DNA from: Lachnospiraceae bacterium | Lineage (GTDB): Bacteria > Bacillota_A > Clostridia > Lachnospirales > Lachnospiraceae | Reading direction: 5' to 3' | DNA: 19,021 bases | NCBI GenBank assembly: GCA_024689605.1 | Contig: JAILDD010000090.1 | Location: 1 to 19,021, forward strand | In this document: positions 1 to 7,632 of the stretch, in pieces | How the letters are laid out: every line of letters starts with the position of its first letter | How positions within the stretch are numbered: position 1 is the first letter of the stretch | The notes under the pieces: model-generated | Database searches by the model: none | What the model saw: the letters and a program-made list of their open reading frames with translations, nothing else | What the model was told of the DNA's origin: nothing | Made by a program: the position numbers and the translations under genes

Positions 1-900
1 CTCCCTCCTCAGGCTGTTGTAAATATTGCCGTCATCCACGCAGCCGCAGCTCGTCCCTATGAAAAGCTCGGTCTCGTCACTTGATTCATCTATGGGCTCA
101 CCCTTCATCAGCCTTATTATGCTTCTGGCAGCTCTTGAACCCGTAGCCCTTGCAGGAATATATGCGCTGGTCAGGGGTTTAGGGCTCCTTTGCCCTTCAT
201 CGGACGTATCAAAACCTATAACTGCTATATCTTCAGGAATCTTTAATCCTGCTGCCGCCAGCTCTTCGCACAGGCCGATAGCCATAAAGTCATTGGCACA
301 GGCAACAGCCTCCGGCAGATCATTTCTCTTTTTTAGAAGCTTTTCAGCGCATTTTTTCCCACCAGTATACCAATAGTCACCATAAAAAACCCGGTCATCC
401 CGTACAGGGAATCCGGCTTCCGTCATTACATCCTTATATGCCTGAAGCCTTATCTTGGAATGCTCATGCCACCTCTTGCCGGTAAGGAATGCTATATCCC
501 TGTATCCATGGGTCTGAACAAGATGCTCTATCAGCTGTTTAACCGGAGTATAGCTGTCAGTAAGTATATAAGGAAATGTGTCGCTGGCCAGATCCACATA
601 GAGCACGGGGCCGTTAAACTCTGCCTTTATCCTGTCCTCTATTTCTCTGGCCATTCCCGGTGTCTGTATGGTGTCAGGCAACACTACAACAGCATCAAAA
701 AGGGAAAAATTAAACAGGGAATAAATCCGCTTATCCCCCTTTTCCCTAGCCTCAGTATCCTGGTACTTTAAGTACATGGAAAAAATACAGACATCAAGAT
801 CAGCTTCAAATGCCTGCTTCAGAAAACCGTCAATAAAACGGTACTGATAGAATTCTTCTGCCTGTCCAAGCAGCAACGCAATACGTTTTCTTACTGCCAT
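1..900 (-). CDS. LacI-fold (type 1 periplasmic-binding-like) sensor protein without HTH, 3' end outside window
   Basis: The frame is open from the ATG at 898-900 to the window edge (300 codons, no stop). The start is supported by GGAG nine bases upstream and lies four bases after the stop of the HAD gene, so the two are probably co-transcribed. The protein begins directly with a type 1 periplasmic-binding fold (first strand KRIALLLGQ). It has no helix-turn-helix and no signal peptide, so it should be cytoplasmic. LacI-family marks are visible: FLTGKRWHEH near residue 160, ACANDFMAIG near 218 and IPEDIAVIGFD near 240. The ligand, probably a sugar or related small molecule, cannot be told. The visible part ends with TSCGCVDD near residue 288, where LacI-fold domains normally end, so another domain may follow. 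In Lachnospiraceae such HTH-less sensors are often joined to GGDEF or similar output domains, but that is inference because the rest is missing. Confidence 0.8.
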   Translation of the reverse strand, partial: MAVRKRIALLLGQAEEFYQYRFIDGFLKQAFEADLDVCIFSMYLKYQDTEAREKGDKRIYSLFNFSLFDAVVVLPDTIQTPGMAREIEDRIKAEFNGPVLYVDLASDTFPYILTDSYTPVKQLIEHLVQTHGYRDIAFLTGKRWHEHSKIRLQAYKDVMTEAGFPVRDDRVFYGDYWYTGGKKCAEKLLKKRNDLPEAVACANDFMAIGLCEELAAAGLKIPEDIAVIGFDTSDEGQRSPKPLTSAYIPARATGSRAARSIIRLMKGEPIDESSDETELFIGTSCGCVDDGNIYNSLRRE

Positions 901-904
901 TAAG

Positions 905-1402
905 CTATTCTCCGAATTCCCTCTTCCTGATTATCTCAGCCTGATGGATGATCTTTTCCTTCCATTCATCATCCTGTGCATCCAGGTGATATACATTATA
1001 TCCGAACTGACGGCCCATAGTACAGACAATGGCTTCATCATCAATATGAAGCGATATACGGTACCTGCTGGGAAGCTTCTGCGGAAGCGTGTCCTTATTG
1101 TCACGCTGAACTTCCTTTAAATGGCGGGTGCCGTTTACTATGCCGTCAAACTTTACATGGTAACGGCTAAAAAGCCGTGATATATACTGCTCAGACCTAA
1201 AGGAAGAAGTATAAACCCATACTTCATACCCCATCTGCTGAAGCGTGTTTATCAGTTCAGGCGTACCGAGACGCAGCCGCTCCTTATAAATCTTGTTCAA
1301 CGGAAAGCGAAGCTCCGGTTCGGTCTTATGTGTAAGAGGCGACACAAAGAGCACCTCGTCAAGATCGAAAGAGACACGCATTTTGTTGCTACTTTTTTTC
1401 AT
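905..1402 (-). CDS. HAD-superfamily hydrolase-like protein, stand-alone
   Basis: This is a 165-residue protein with HAD-type motifs. Motif I is FDLDEV (Asp13 and Asp15), motif II is VYTSS (Thr65), and HIDDEA (Asp121, Asp122) fits the acidic motif IV. No cap domain is evident. It resembles the C-terminal half of the gene just upstream: both have a DLDE motif, a YKER-RLG segment about 25 residues later, V/I-WVYT, DGI--GT and LHI followed by an acidic pair. The two are therefore tandem paralogues. The start at 1402 follows AAGGGG by ten bases and overlaps the end of the upstream gene by 14 bases, suggesting translational coupling. The substrate is unknown. Phosphatase activity is a family-level expectation, not shown here. 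Confidence 0.75.
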   Translation of the reverse strand: MKKSSNKMRVSFDLDEVLFVSPLTHKTEPELRFPLNKIYKERLRLGTPELINTLQQMGYEVWVYTSSFRSEQYISRLFSRYHVKFDGIVNGTRHLKEVQRDNKDTLPQKLPSRYRISLHIDDEAIVCTMGRQFGYNVYHLDAQDDEWKEKIIHQAEIIRKREFGE

Positions 1403-2279
1403 CCGGATATAACCCCTTTATGATGTTTATCACGGCATAGGACCAGCCGTTCTCATCCTCTTTTATCTCTATATCCTGATAATCCTTTTTATCCCTGAAT
1501 GAACGGACCACAAAATCATTTTCTATATGAAGAGTCTCCTCGTACTTGTTTTCCATGAGTTCTTTGAGCCTCTGCCTTGTAGCCTCATGTTCCTTCGTTT
1601 TTCTGCCCGTTCCTGTGATTATGCCATCCAGCTTGACGGAATACTTTTTAAAATAATTGCTGATATAATCATACGAATAAAGCTTTGCCGTGTAAACCCA
1701 TATGTCATAACCGTTTTTGCTCAGAATATGTAAAAGCGAGGGTATCCCCAGCCTGATTCTTTCTTTGTATACTCTGTTTGCCGGGAAGCCCATAGGCTTT
1801 TCTGCCGGTACTTCATTGGGGTCACAGAATACAATCTCATCCAGGTCTATGGTAACTCTCTTATCATGTTTTGAAGCCATGAGCATTTTTTTAACGTCGG
1901 TTTCCTGGGTGAGGTTTATGATGGTTATGGGCACCCTTTTGATATTTGCCCGCATGGCCCCCGCCCATCTGTGGTGGCCATTCAGTATCATATATCCGCT
2001 TGGATGTATCTTCTGCACCATAATGGACTCATCCCAGGGGTTATCCTTTACCTTGCCTGTTGTCCTGAATTTACTCTCATAATTTGCAATGATCGAATAA
2101 TTCGGTCCTATATTGGGAAAGCTGAATTCATCATCAGGATTAGGATGCAGGTCAGAAGGTTTAGCAGACCTGATTATGGCTCGTTCTAACAGGCTTGCCT
2201 TGAGTGGAACATACACTCCCTCGTATTTACTTACTTCTTCTGCCAGAAGTTTTTTAAAATCTTCATTTGAGATTGACAT
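1389..2279 (-). CDS. ParB/sulfiredoxin-like domain fused to HAD-like domain
   Basis: I place the start at the ATG at 2277-2279 (296 residues), which has GGAAAGGA at good spacing. An in-frame ATG at 2298-2300 has no clear ribosome site. Residues about 1-140 carry a ParB/Srx-like fold. The segment MILNGHHRWAGAM, followed by a V-I-I-N strand, matches the ParB-type box in which substrate or nucleotide is bound. Residues about 141-296 are a HAD-like domain: TIDLDEI holds the two motif I aspartates (about 145 and 147) and WVYTAK is motif II. The acidic pair seen as IDDE in the downstream paralogue reads IEND here, so metal binding may be altered. The frame overlaps the downstream HAD gene by 14 bases. 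The function is unknown. A role in handling a nucleotide or phosphorylated molecule is plausible for both folds. Confidence 0.72.
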   Translation of the reverse strand: MSISNEDFKKLLAEEVSKYEGVYVPLKASLLERAIIRSAKPSDLHPNPDDEFSFPNIGPNYSIIANYESKFRTTGKVKDNPWDESIMVQKIHPSGYMILNGHHRWAGAMRANIKRVPITIINLTQETDVKKMLMASKHDKRVTIDLDEIVFCDPNEVPAEKPMGFPANRVYKERIRLGIPSLLHILSKNGYDIWVYTAKLYSYDYISNYFKKYSVKLDGIITGTGRKTKEHEATRQRLKELMENKYEETLHIENDFVVRSFRDKKDYQDIEIKEDENGWSYAVINIIKGLYPDEKK

Positions 2280-2332
2280 GGCACATTCCTTTCCCTGCAT
2301 CCCAGCGAAACAGCTTCATACAACATTTTTCA

Positions 2333-2791
2333 TCATAATGCCATCACATATATCTGGCAGGGATTTGCAGCATCCCAGTATTCCGGAAACACTTCAAACT
2401 CCTTAAAGCCCCAGGCTATGTATGCACGGTTCGTACGGTCATAGTCCTCATACATGCCCATCTTCACGGTCTTAACCTGGATAAAGCTGTATCCGGCATC
2501 CGCTGCGGCTTTCTTTGCGCTTTCAAAAAGTTTCCGTCCCACGCCCTGATTGTGGAATTCCTTAAGCACACCCATTACCGCAAGTTCCATGGTATCCTTT
2601 CCGGTTTCTTTAAGGTATAAAAACCCGACAGGTCTTTCACCGTCATATGCCGCAAAAAATATTTTTCCGGGACTGTCCGAAATATATCCCTCCCTGGATT
2701 CAGTAACCTCAAACCACTCTGTAAGCGCTTCGAGTATAGTACGGCTTATCTCTTTTTTCTTTTCATCATCTTTTATTTCTATAACGTTCAT
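2333..2791 (-). CDS. GNAT-family N-acetyltransferase
   Basis: This is a 152-residue protein starting at the ATG at 2789-2791, which has GAGGGG six bases upstream. A longer frame opening with GTG at 2809 lacks a ribosome site. The GNAT acetyl-CoA site is clear: VLKEFHNQGVGRKLF (about 75-89) carries the Q-x-x-G-x-G loop, preceded by the beta strand MELAVMGV. The C-terminal part has GFKEFEVFPEYWD and ends with the strand CQIYVMAL. GNAT enzymes move an acetyl group from acetyl-CoA to an amine of a small molecule, peptide or protein; the acceptor here is unknown. Spacing is 51 bases from the aminotransferase before it and 53 bases to the ParB-HAD gene after it, and I see no strong promoter or terminator in either gap. 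Confidence 0.85.
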   Translation of the reverse strand: MNVIEIKDDEKKKEISRTILEALTEWFEVTESREGYISDSPGKIFFAAYDGERPVGFLYLKETGKDTMELAVMGVLKEFHNQGVGRKLFESAKKAAADAGYSFIQVKTVKMGMYEDYDRTNRAYIAWGFKEFEVFPEYWDAANPCQIYVMAL

Positions 2792-2842
2792 TTCTTTCCC
2801 CTCTGTCACAATTTTTACCGCTCTGTAAAATATAAGCTCCTC

Positions 2843-4003
2843 TCAGATTATACCGCTGTCCTTAACAGCCTTAAGAGCCTCTGCAATCTCTTCCGGCGGC
2901 AGAACAAGAGCAAACCTAACATATCCCTCACCATGGGGGCCGAAGCTTGCGCCGGGGGTGCAGAGCACACCGGACTTATTCAGCAGGTCCATGCAAAATT
3001 CCATGCTGGAAGAATAAGTCTCCGGGATGGGTGCCCATACGAACATACTGCCCTTCGTATCCGGGATATTCCAGCCTATCGCCCTTGCGCCTCCGCATAG
3101 AGCATCACGTCTTGCCTGATAATCAGCACACTGCTCAACCACCATTTCAGCGGAGCCTTCAAGTGCAGCTATGGCTGCCTTCTGTATGGGCAGGAACATA
3201 CCGAAATCGATCTGGCTTCTTAAAAGCTTAACGGCATCAACCACATCCTTCCTTCCGATAAGGAAACTTATGCGGGCACCGGTCACATTGAAGGATTTGG
3301 ACAGGCTGAAAAACTCAACTCCCACATCCATCGCTCCTTCAGTTGCAAGAAAGCTTCCACCATTTACTCCGTCAAAAATGATGTCACTATATGCATTGTC
3401 ATGAACTATAAGCACATCATATTTTTTTGCCCACGCAACAATCTCGTCATATATACCGTCCCTTGCGATAGAACCGACAGGATTGGCCGGGAGGCTCACT
3501 ATCATGTATTTTGCCCTGCGTGCCACATCCTCGGGTATATCCTCAAGATGCGGCAGGAAATCATGTTCCTTTTTAAGCGGATAGTACCAGGGCTCTGCCT
3601 CTGCTAAAAAACTCCCTGCCTGGAACACCGGATAGCAGGGATCCGGAAGAAGCACCACATCCCCTTTATTGCAGAGGGCAAGTGCCAGATGCCCCACACC
3701 CTCCTGGGTACCGTAACAGCTCATTACCCGGTCCGGCTCTATGGTGACACCATATCTTTTTTTATAATAGGCACATACCGCATCCAGAAGCTCCGGTAAG
3801 TCCCGAAGCGCATATTTCCAGTTTTCAGGATCCGCCGCTGCCTCTGTCAATGCTTTCCGTATATGCTCCGGAGTCTTAAAATCCGGAGTGCCCACGCTAA
3901 GGTTGTATATCTTACGCCCCTGCGCCTCCATCTCCAGCTTCTTATTGTTGAGGGAAGCAAATATCTCCTCCCCGAAACGGTCAAGTCTGTCTGCGAATTT
4001 CAT
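2843..4003 (-). CDS. PLP-dependent class I/II aminotransferase, DapL-like
   Basis: This is a complete fold-type I aminotransferase of 386 residues with a strong ribosome site (AGGAGG) before the start. SLSKSFNVTGAR holds the lysine that binds pyridoxal phosphate (Lys236). HDNAYSD supplies the aspartate and tyrosine that hold the cofactor (Asp202, Tyr205), PANP carries Asn174, and GYVRFAL has the substrate-carboxylate arginine (Arg363). The opening (LSVGTPDFKTPEHI) resembles LL-diaminopimelate and alanine-type aminotransferases. PANPVG in place of the common PNNPTG, and a cytosine-deaminase-family neighbour rather than lysine genes, leave the substrate open. It lies 34 bases after the guanine-deaminase-like gene and is probably in the same transcript. 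Confidence 0.87.
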   Translation of the reverse strand: MKFADRLDRFGEEIFASLNNKKLEMEAQGRKIYNLSVGTPDFKTPEHIRKALTEAAADPENWKYALRDLPELLDAVCAYYKKRYGVTIEPDRVMSCYGTQEGVGHLALALCNKGDVVLLPDPCYPVFQAGSFLAEAEPWYYPLKKEHDFLPHLEDIPEDVARRAKYMIVSLPANPVGSIARDGIYDEIVAWAKKYDVLIVHDNAYSDIIFDGVNGGSFLATEGAMDVGVEFFSLSKSFNVTGARISFLIGRKDVVDAVKLLRSQIDFGMFLPIQKAAIAALEGSAEMVVEQCADYQARRDALCGGARAIGWNIPDTKGSMFVWAPIPETYSSSMEFCMDLLNKSGVLCTPGASFGPHGEGYVRFALVLPPEEIAEALKAVKDSGII

Positions 4004-4037
4004 TTTTTCCTCCTAAATCAACAGTCCGCAGTTATCT

Positions 4038-4499
4038 TCAGTACAACTGCTTCCCTGTACTTTTATTATAATCATCAAACAGCTTCAGGCACTCTTCCCG
4101 GTCTTCCTCTACTACCGGCATGATCTCTGTCTTGCCGGCAATGTAATCATAGAACCTGTCATCCCTGAAACCGATCCCGTCCGTATCCTTGCGATTGCAG
4201 CCGTAGCGCACTTCGCTTATGTTTGCCCAGAGTGAAGCCCCAAGGCACATTGGACAGGGCTCAGCCGTAGTGTAAAGTATGCTTCCGCTTAAATCGTGGG
4301 TACCTGCTTTTTTACAGGCATCCCTTATAGCCTCCACTTCACCATGGCAGGTTGGATCCTTTTTCAAAAGCACCCTGTTATGACCTCGGCCGATTATCTT
4401 CCCGTCCTTAACTATCACACAGCCGAAAGGGCCTCCGTCCCCGGCATTTATACCGTCATAAGCTTCTTTTATCGCTTCCTGCATAAAGCTGTCGCTCAT
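4038..4499 (-). CDS. guaD: Nucleoside/guanine deaminase, GuaD-like (CDA fold)
   Basis: This 153-residue zinc deaminase of the cytidine-deaminase fold has CHGEVEAI (zinc ligand His52, catalytic Glu54) and PCPMC (zinc ligands Cys82 and Cys85). The start GGPFGCVIVKDG and the region after PCPMC (LGASLWANISEVRYG) are close to Bacillus GuaD, which turns guanine into xanthine for purine salvage. The length also fits GuaD (about 156 residues). TadA-type tRNA deaminases are similar, so guanine is the likely but not certain substrate. The start has AAGGAG six bases upstream and follows the nadE stop by 18 bases, so the gene is almost surely co-transcribed with nadE. Confidence 0.82.
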   Translation of the reverse strand: MSDSFMQEAIKEAYDGINAGDGGPFGCVIVKDGKIIGRGHNRVLLKKDPTCHGEVEAIRDACKKAGTHDLSGSILYTTAEPCPMCLGASLWANISEVRYGCNRKDTDGIGFRDDRFYDYIAGKTEIMPVVEEDREECLKLFDDYNKSTGKQLY

Positions 4500-4517
4500 A
4501 TGATACTCCTTAATAAT

Positions 4518-6437
4518 TTATCCCAGCCTGTCCAGTATCTTCTGCCATGCGGCACGGCTTGCATCCGAAGGCATCCTGAGGTCACCCCTGGGCGATACCG
4601 CAACGGAACCAACCTTCGGTCCATCCGGCAGGCAGGATCGTTTGAACTGCTGTGCAAAGAAACGTCTGTAGAACACCTTCAGCCACTTAAGGATTGTCTC
4701 TTTATCGTATGTGCCCTCAAAACTCCTGCAGGCTATGCGGTAGATCTTGTCAGGTGCAAAGCCTGCTCTAAGCATATAATATAAGAAATAGTCATGCAGC
4801 TCATAAGGGCCTACCAGGTCCTCTGTACGCTGGGAAATCTCACCGTTTTCAGGTGGAAGCAGCTCGGGACTCACCGGCGTATCCAGCACATCACGCAGCA
4901 CTGCCGACACTTCATCATTGCCGCAGCTTTCTGCATAATAAGCCACCAGATGCCTTACCAAAGTCTTTGGTACACCGGCATTGACACCGTACATGGACAT
5001 ATGATCTCCGTTATATGTAGCCCAGCCAAGAGCCAGCTCACTCATGTCTCCTGTGCCTATGACCAGGCCGTTTTCTTTATTGGCCATATCCATAAGGACC
5101 TGGGTCCTCTCTCTGGCCTGTCCATTCTCATAGGTCACACTGTGGTCGTTTTCATCATGGCCGATATCACTGAAATGCTGTCTTACGGATGCTGCAATGT
5201 CAACCGTTATAAGCTCACAGCCCAATGCTTCCGAAAGCCTCACCGCATTCCCCTTGGTCCTGCTTGTGGTTCCGAAGCAGGGCATGGTGACAGCCTTTAT
5301 ACCCTTGCGGTCAAGGCCCGCCATATCAAAAGCCCTTACCGTCACTAATAGTGCAAGGGTGGAGTCCAGTCCGCCTGATACACCGATCACGGCCTTCTTT
5401 AATCCGGTATGCTCATATCTCTTTTTAAGGCCGTAACTCTGTATGGAAAGTATCTCTTCGCATCTGTCCGCACGGGCAGCCGCATCGGAGGGAACAAAAG
5501 GCGCCGGATCAAAAACACGTTCAAGCACAGTATCACATTTTTCCAGTTCAAAACCGGCTCTTGTAAAACCGTCCTCAGCCTTCAGCGGAACATCAAAAGT
5601 CGTCATCCGCCTCCGCTCACACATCAATCTCTTTATATCTATATCAGCCCTTGCGACACCGGCCTCAAAGCGTTTCGTCTCTGAAAGTATCCTTCCGTTC
5701 TCAGCTATGATATTGTGACCTGAGAAAACCAGGTCCTGGGTAGATTCACCCTCTGCAGCACTGCAGTATACATATGCGCACAAAAGCCTTGAACTGGTCA
5801 TTCCCACAAGTCCTCTTCTGTATTCTGCCTTGCCTACGGTCTCATTTGACGCAGAAAGATTTACGATGATATTTGCTCCCGACTTTGCAAGTGATGTGGA
5901 AGGAGGATCCGGAACCCACAGGTCCTCGCATATTTCACAGCCCACAGCCAGCCCGTCTATCACGTCTGACTGGAATATAAGATTTCCCCCGAAGGGAACA
6001 GTCTGTCCGGCAAAATCAACGAAGATCACTTCCTCCTGTCCTTCTGTAAAATGCCTCTGTTCATAGAACTCAGCGTAATTAGGCAGGTATCTTTTGGGGA
6101 CGAATCCCTTTATTCCCGCATGGGAAAAGACTGCTGCCACGTTATACAGCTTTCCGCAGAGTTCCATGGGAAGCCCTATGAAGACAAGGGCATCCACATC
6201 AGCAGTTTCCACAATAACACGGCAGAGCTGCTCTTTTGCTTCAGCTATAAGAGTATCCTGCAGAAAAAGATCCTGGCAGGTGTAGCCGGTCAGCACCAGC
6301 TCCGGCAGCACGATGATCTTCGCTCCCTTTGCCGCCTCCGCCTTTATAGCCTCAATGCATACACCGGCATTGTATTCCGGATCCGCAACCCTTATCTTCG
6401 GCGTAATAGCCGATACTTTTATAAATCCGTGCTGCAT
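4518..6437 (-). CDS. nadE: Glutamine-dependent NAD(+) synthetase
   Basis: NadE makes NAD from nicotinic acid adenine dinucleotide, using ATP and ammonia released from glutamine. The protein is 639 residues from the ATG at 6435-6437, which has GGAGG five bases upstream; a TTG twelve bases earlier is a less likely start. The N-terminal nitrilase domain carries the catalytic triad: Glu46 in LPELVLTGY, Lys115 in GFVPKRYLPNY and Cys170 in CEICEDLW. The C-terminal synthetase domain has the ATP-binding PP-loop SGGLDS (354-359), later TGDMSELALGW, and the usual end with PSDASRAAW. The length fits the long, two-domain form of the enzyme. A TATAAT with a short leader lies upstream, and the GuaD-like gene follows closely. 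Confidence 0.96.
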   Translation of the reverse strand: MQHGFIKVSAITPKIRVADPEYNAGVCIEAIKAEAAKGAKIIVLPELVLTGYTCQDLFLQDTLIAEAKEQLCRVIVETADVDALVFIGLPMELCGKLYNVAAVFSHAGIKGFVPKRYLPNYAEFYEQRHFTEGQEEVIFVDFAGQTVPFGGNLIFQSDVIDGLAVGCEICEDLWVPDPPSTSLAKSGANIIVNLSASNETVGKAEYRRGLVGMTSSRLLCAYVYCSAAEGESTQDLVFSGHNIIAENGRILSETKRFEAGVARADIDIKRLMCERRRMTTFDVPLKAEDGFTRAGFELEKCDTVLERVFDPAPFVPSDAAARADRCEEILSIQSYGLKKRYEHTGLKKAVIGVSGGLDSTLALLVTVRAFDMAGLDRKGIKAVTMPCFGTTSRTKGNAVRLSEALGCELITVDIAASVRQHFSDIGHDENDHSVTYENGQARERTQVLMDMANKENGLVIGTGDMSELALGWATYNGDHMSMYGVNAGVPKTLVRHLVAYYAESCGNDEVSAVLRDVLDTPVSPELLPPENGEISQRTEDLVGPYELHDYFLYYMLRAGFAPDKIYRIACRSFEGTYDKETILKWLKVFYRRFFAQQFKRSCLPDGPKVGSVAVSPRGDLRMPSDASRAAWQKILDRLG

Positions 6438-6480
6438 TTTTCCCTCCAAACTTAATTCATACCAAACACTGTTTTTAAAT

Positions 6481-6526
6481 ATTATATACCTAAATCATCC
6501 ATAACTGTTCAGAACCTGTCAGTTCT
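6481..6526 (-). promoter_or_regulatory. Possible nadE promoter with adjacent inverted repeat
   Basis: In the 102-base gap before nadE the minus strand has TATAAT at 6481-6486, about 44 bases before the start codon. The best -35 match (TGAACA) is 19 bases away, which is long. An inverted repeat AGAAC-tgacag-GTTCT (6511-6526) overlaps the upstream part and could be an operator. It has no T-run after it, so it is not a terminator. Confidence 0.35.
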
Positions 6527-6539
6527 TCCGGTAACGGTA

Positions 6540-7316
6540 TCACGCTTTTTTGGAACACTCCCTCGCTATGAAAAAGATACGCTCAGTTTGTTCCGACACA
6601 GGAACTTTTTCCGAAAGTCCCACCGTCTCATCTCCATCAAATGCCTCAACAAATTCAAGACCTGCCTCTCCGATCAGACGCTTTATCATTTCAAACTCGT
6701 AGCCTCTCTGAAAATGGGTTTCCTCCTGCTTTTCATACAGTCCGTCTGTATTACGGATAAAAAGGGTAAGATCATACTCATTTACTGCCTTATCCTCATC
6801 ATAAAAATTTTCCCAGATAAAACTGCAGTCTTCACGATTTTCCGCAATGGTCATACTGCCTATGACATCACGGTATTTATGAACCGTATTTATATCAAAT
6901 AAAAATAAGCCGCCGGGGTCTAAATAGTTATTCACCAGTTCAAAGACCTTCCGCAGCTCATCTTCTTCCAATATGTAATTAATACTGTCGCACACACATA
7001 CGACTGCACGCATGGTACCGTACAGTTCAAAGCTCCTCATATCCTGACCAAGATACAGTATGTCATTTCCGGATGCTTCCTTCTTAAGCTTTGCCTTTTC
7101 AAGCATCTCCGGAGAAAGGTCAACGCCTGTCATATCATAGCCTGCATCAGCAAGCAGCTCCGTCATGGTACCGCTCCCGCAGCCCAGATCAAGCACGAGC
7201 CCATCGTTAATGCCATGCTCCCTAAGGATGTAAACTATCCTCTCGCACCACTCAGCATACGGAACATCTTCCATCAACTCATCATATACTTCTGCAAAGC
7301 CTGTATACTCGTCCAT
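6540..7316 (-). CDS. Class I SAM-dependent methyltransferase
   Basis: This is a 258-residue protein with the class I methyltransferase core. Motif I is VLDLGCGSGT (41-50), followed by the acidic residue that holds the SAM ribose in GVDLSPEML (64-72). Asp-91 and its neighbours (GQDMRSF) match motif III, and the VCVCDSINYI strand matches motif IV. The opening FAEVYDELM is common in small-molecule methyltransferases of Firmicutes. The acceptor is not known. A weak GAGGA site precedes the start. The gene follows the long inverted repeat at 7357-7632 and is followed by the probable nadE promoter, so it may be the last gene of the middle transcript. Confidence 0.87.
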   Translation of the reverse strand: MDEYTGFAEVYDELMEDVPYAEWCERIVYILREHGINDGLVLDLGCGSGTMTELLADAGYDMTGVDLSPEMLEKAKLKKEASGNDILYLGQDMRSFELYGTMRAVVCVCDSINYILEEDELRKVFELVNNYLDPGGLFLFDINTVHKYRDVIGSMTIAENREDCSFIWENFYDEDKAVNEYDLTLFIRNTDGLYEKQEETHFQRGYEFEMIKRLIGEAGLEFVEAFDGDETVGLSEKVPVSEQTERIFFIARECSKKA

Positions 7317-7356
7317 TACATTCCTCGTGCATTTTCATTCTGTCTTATTTTGTGGT

Positions 7357-7632
7357 GCGCATATCTGCACTAGCCGGAAAACATGTACCCGAAGCCTTGC
7401 CTTTGCCCTTAGCAAGTGCAAGCAGCCAACCTGCCCCGCAGCAACTGTTCGAGCGATGCTCACGCTACGATAGGCGTGAGCGAGCGATGTTTGGACGATG
7501 ACGTCTGCCATAGTACAAAAATACATCATGCACACAACGTCATCTGCGGGGCAGTTGGTTTCAGGCTGCGCAGCGCGAGCTTAGTGCAAAGGCATCAGCG
7601 AGGGTACATTTTTCCGGCTTACGCTGATATAC
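7357..7632. repeat. Long imperfect inverted-repeat element, MITE-like or structured RNA
   Basis: This fills the whole gap between the DUF368 gene and the methyltransferase. The ends are complementary: AGCCGGAAAACATGTACCC at 7372-7390 matches the reverse complement of 7602-7619 with one base of difference in length, and weaker pairing continues outwards to 7357 and 7634. Further in, CTGCCCCGC (7431-7439) pairs perfectly with 7546-7554. Inside that lie a hairpin CTCACGC/GCGTGAG (7459-7465 with 7474-7480) and an 8-base pair GATGACGT/ACGTCATC (7497-7504 with 7537-7544). GC is higher than in the neighbouring gap sequence. No target duplication and no coding sequence are evident. Short open frames on both strands follow from the palindrome. 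It may be a dispersed non-autonomous repeat. Confidence 0.7.

Noticed and set aside
6511..6526. A terminator after the methyltransferase gene.
   Set aside because: The stem is only five pairs and no T-run follows on the minus strand.
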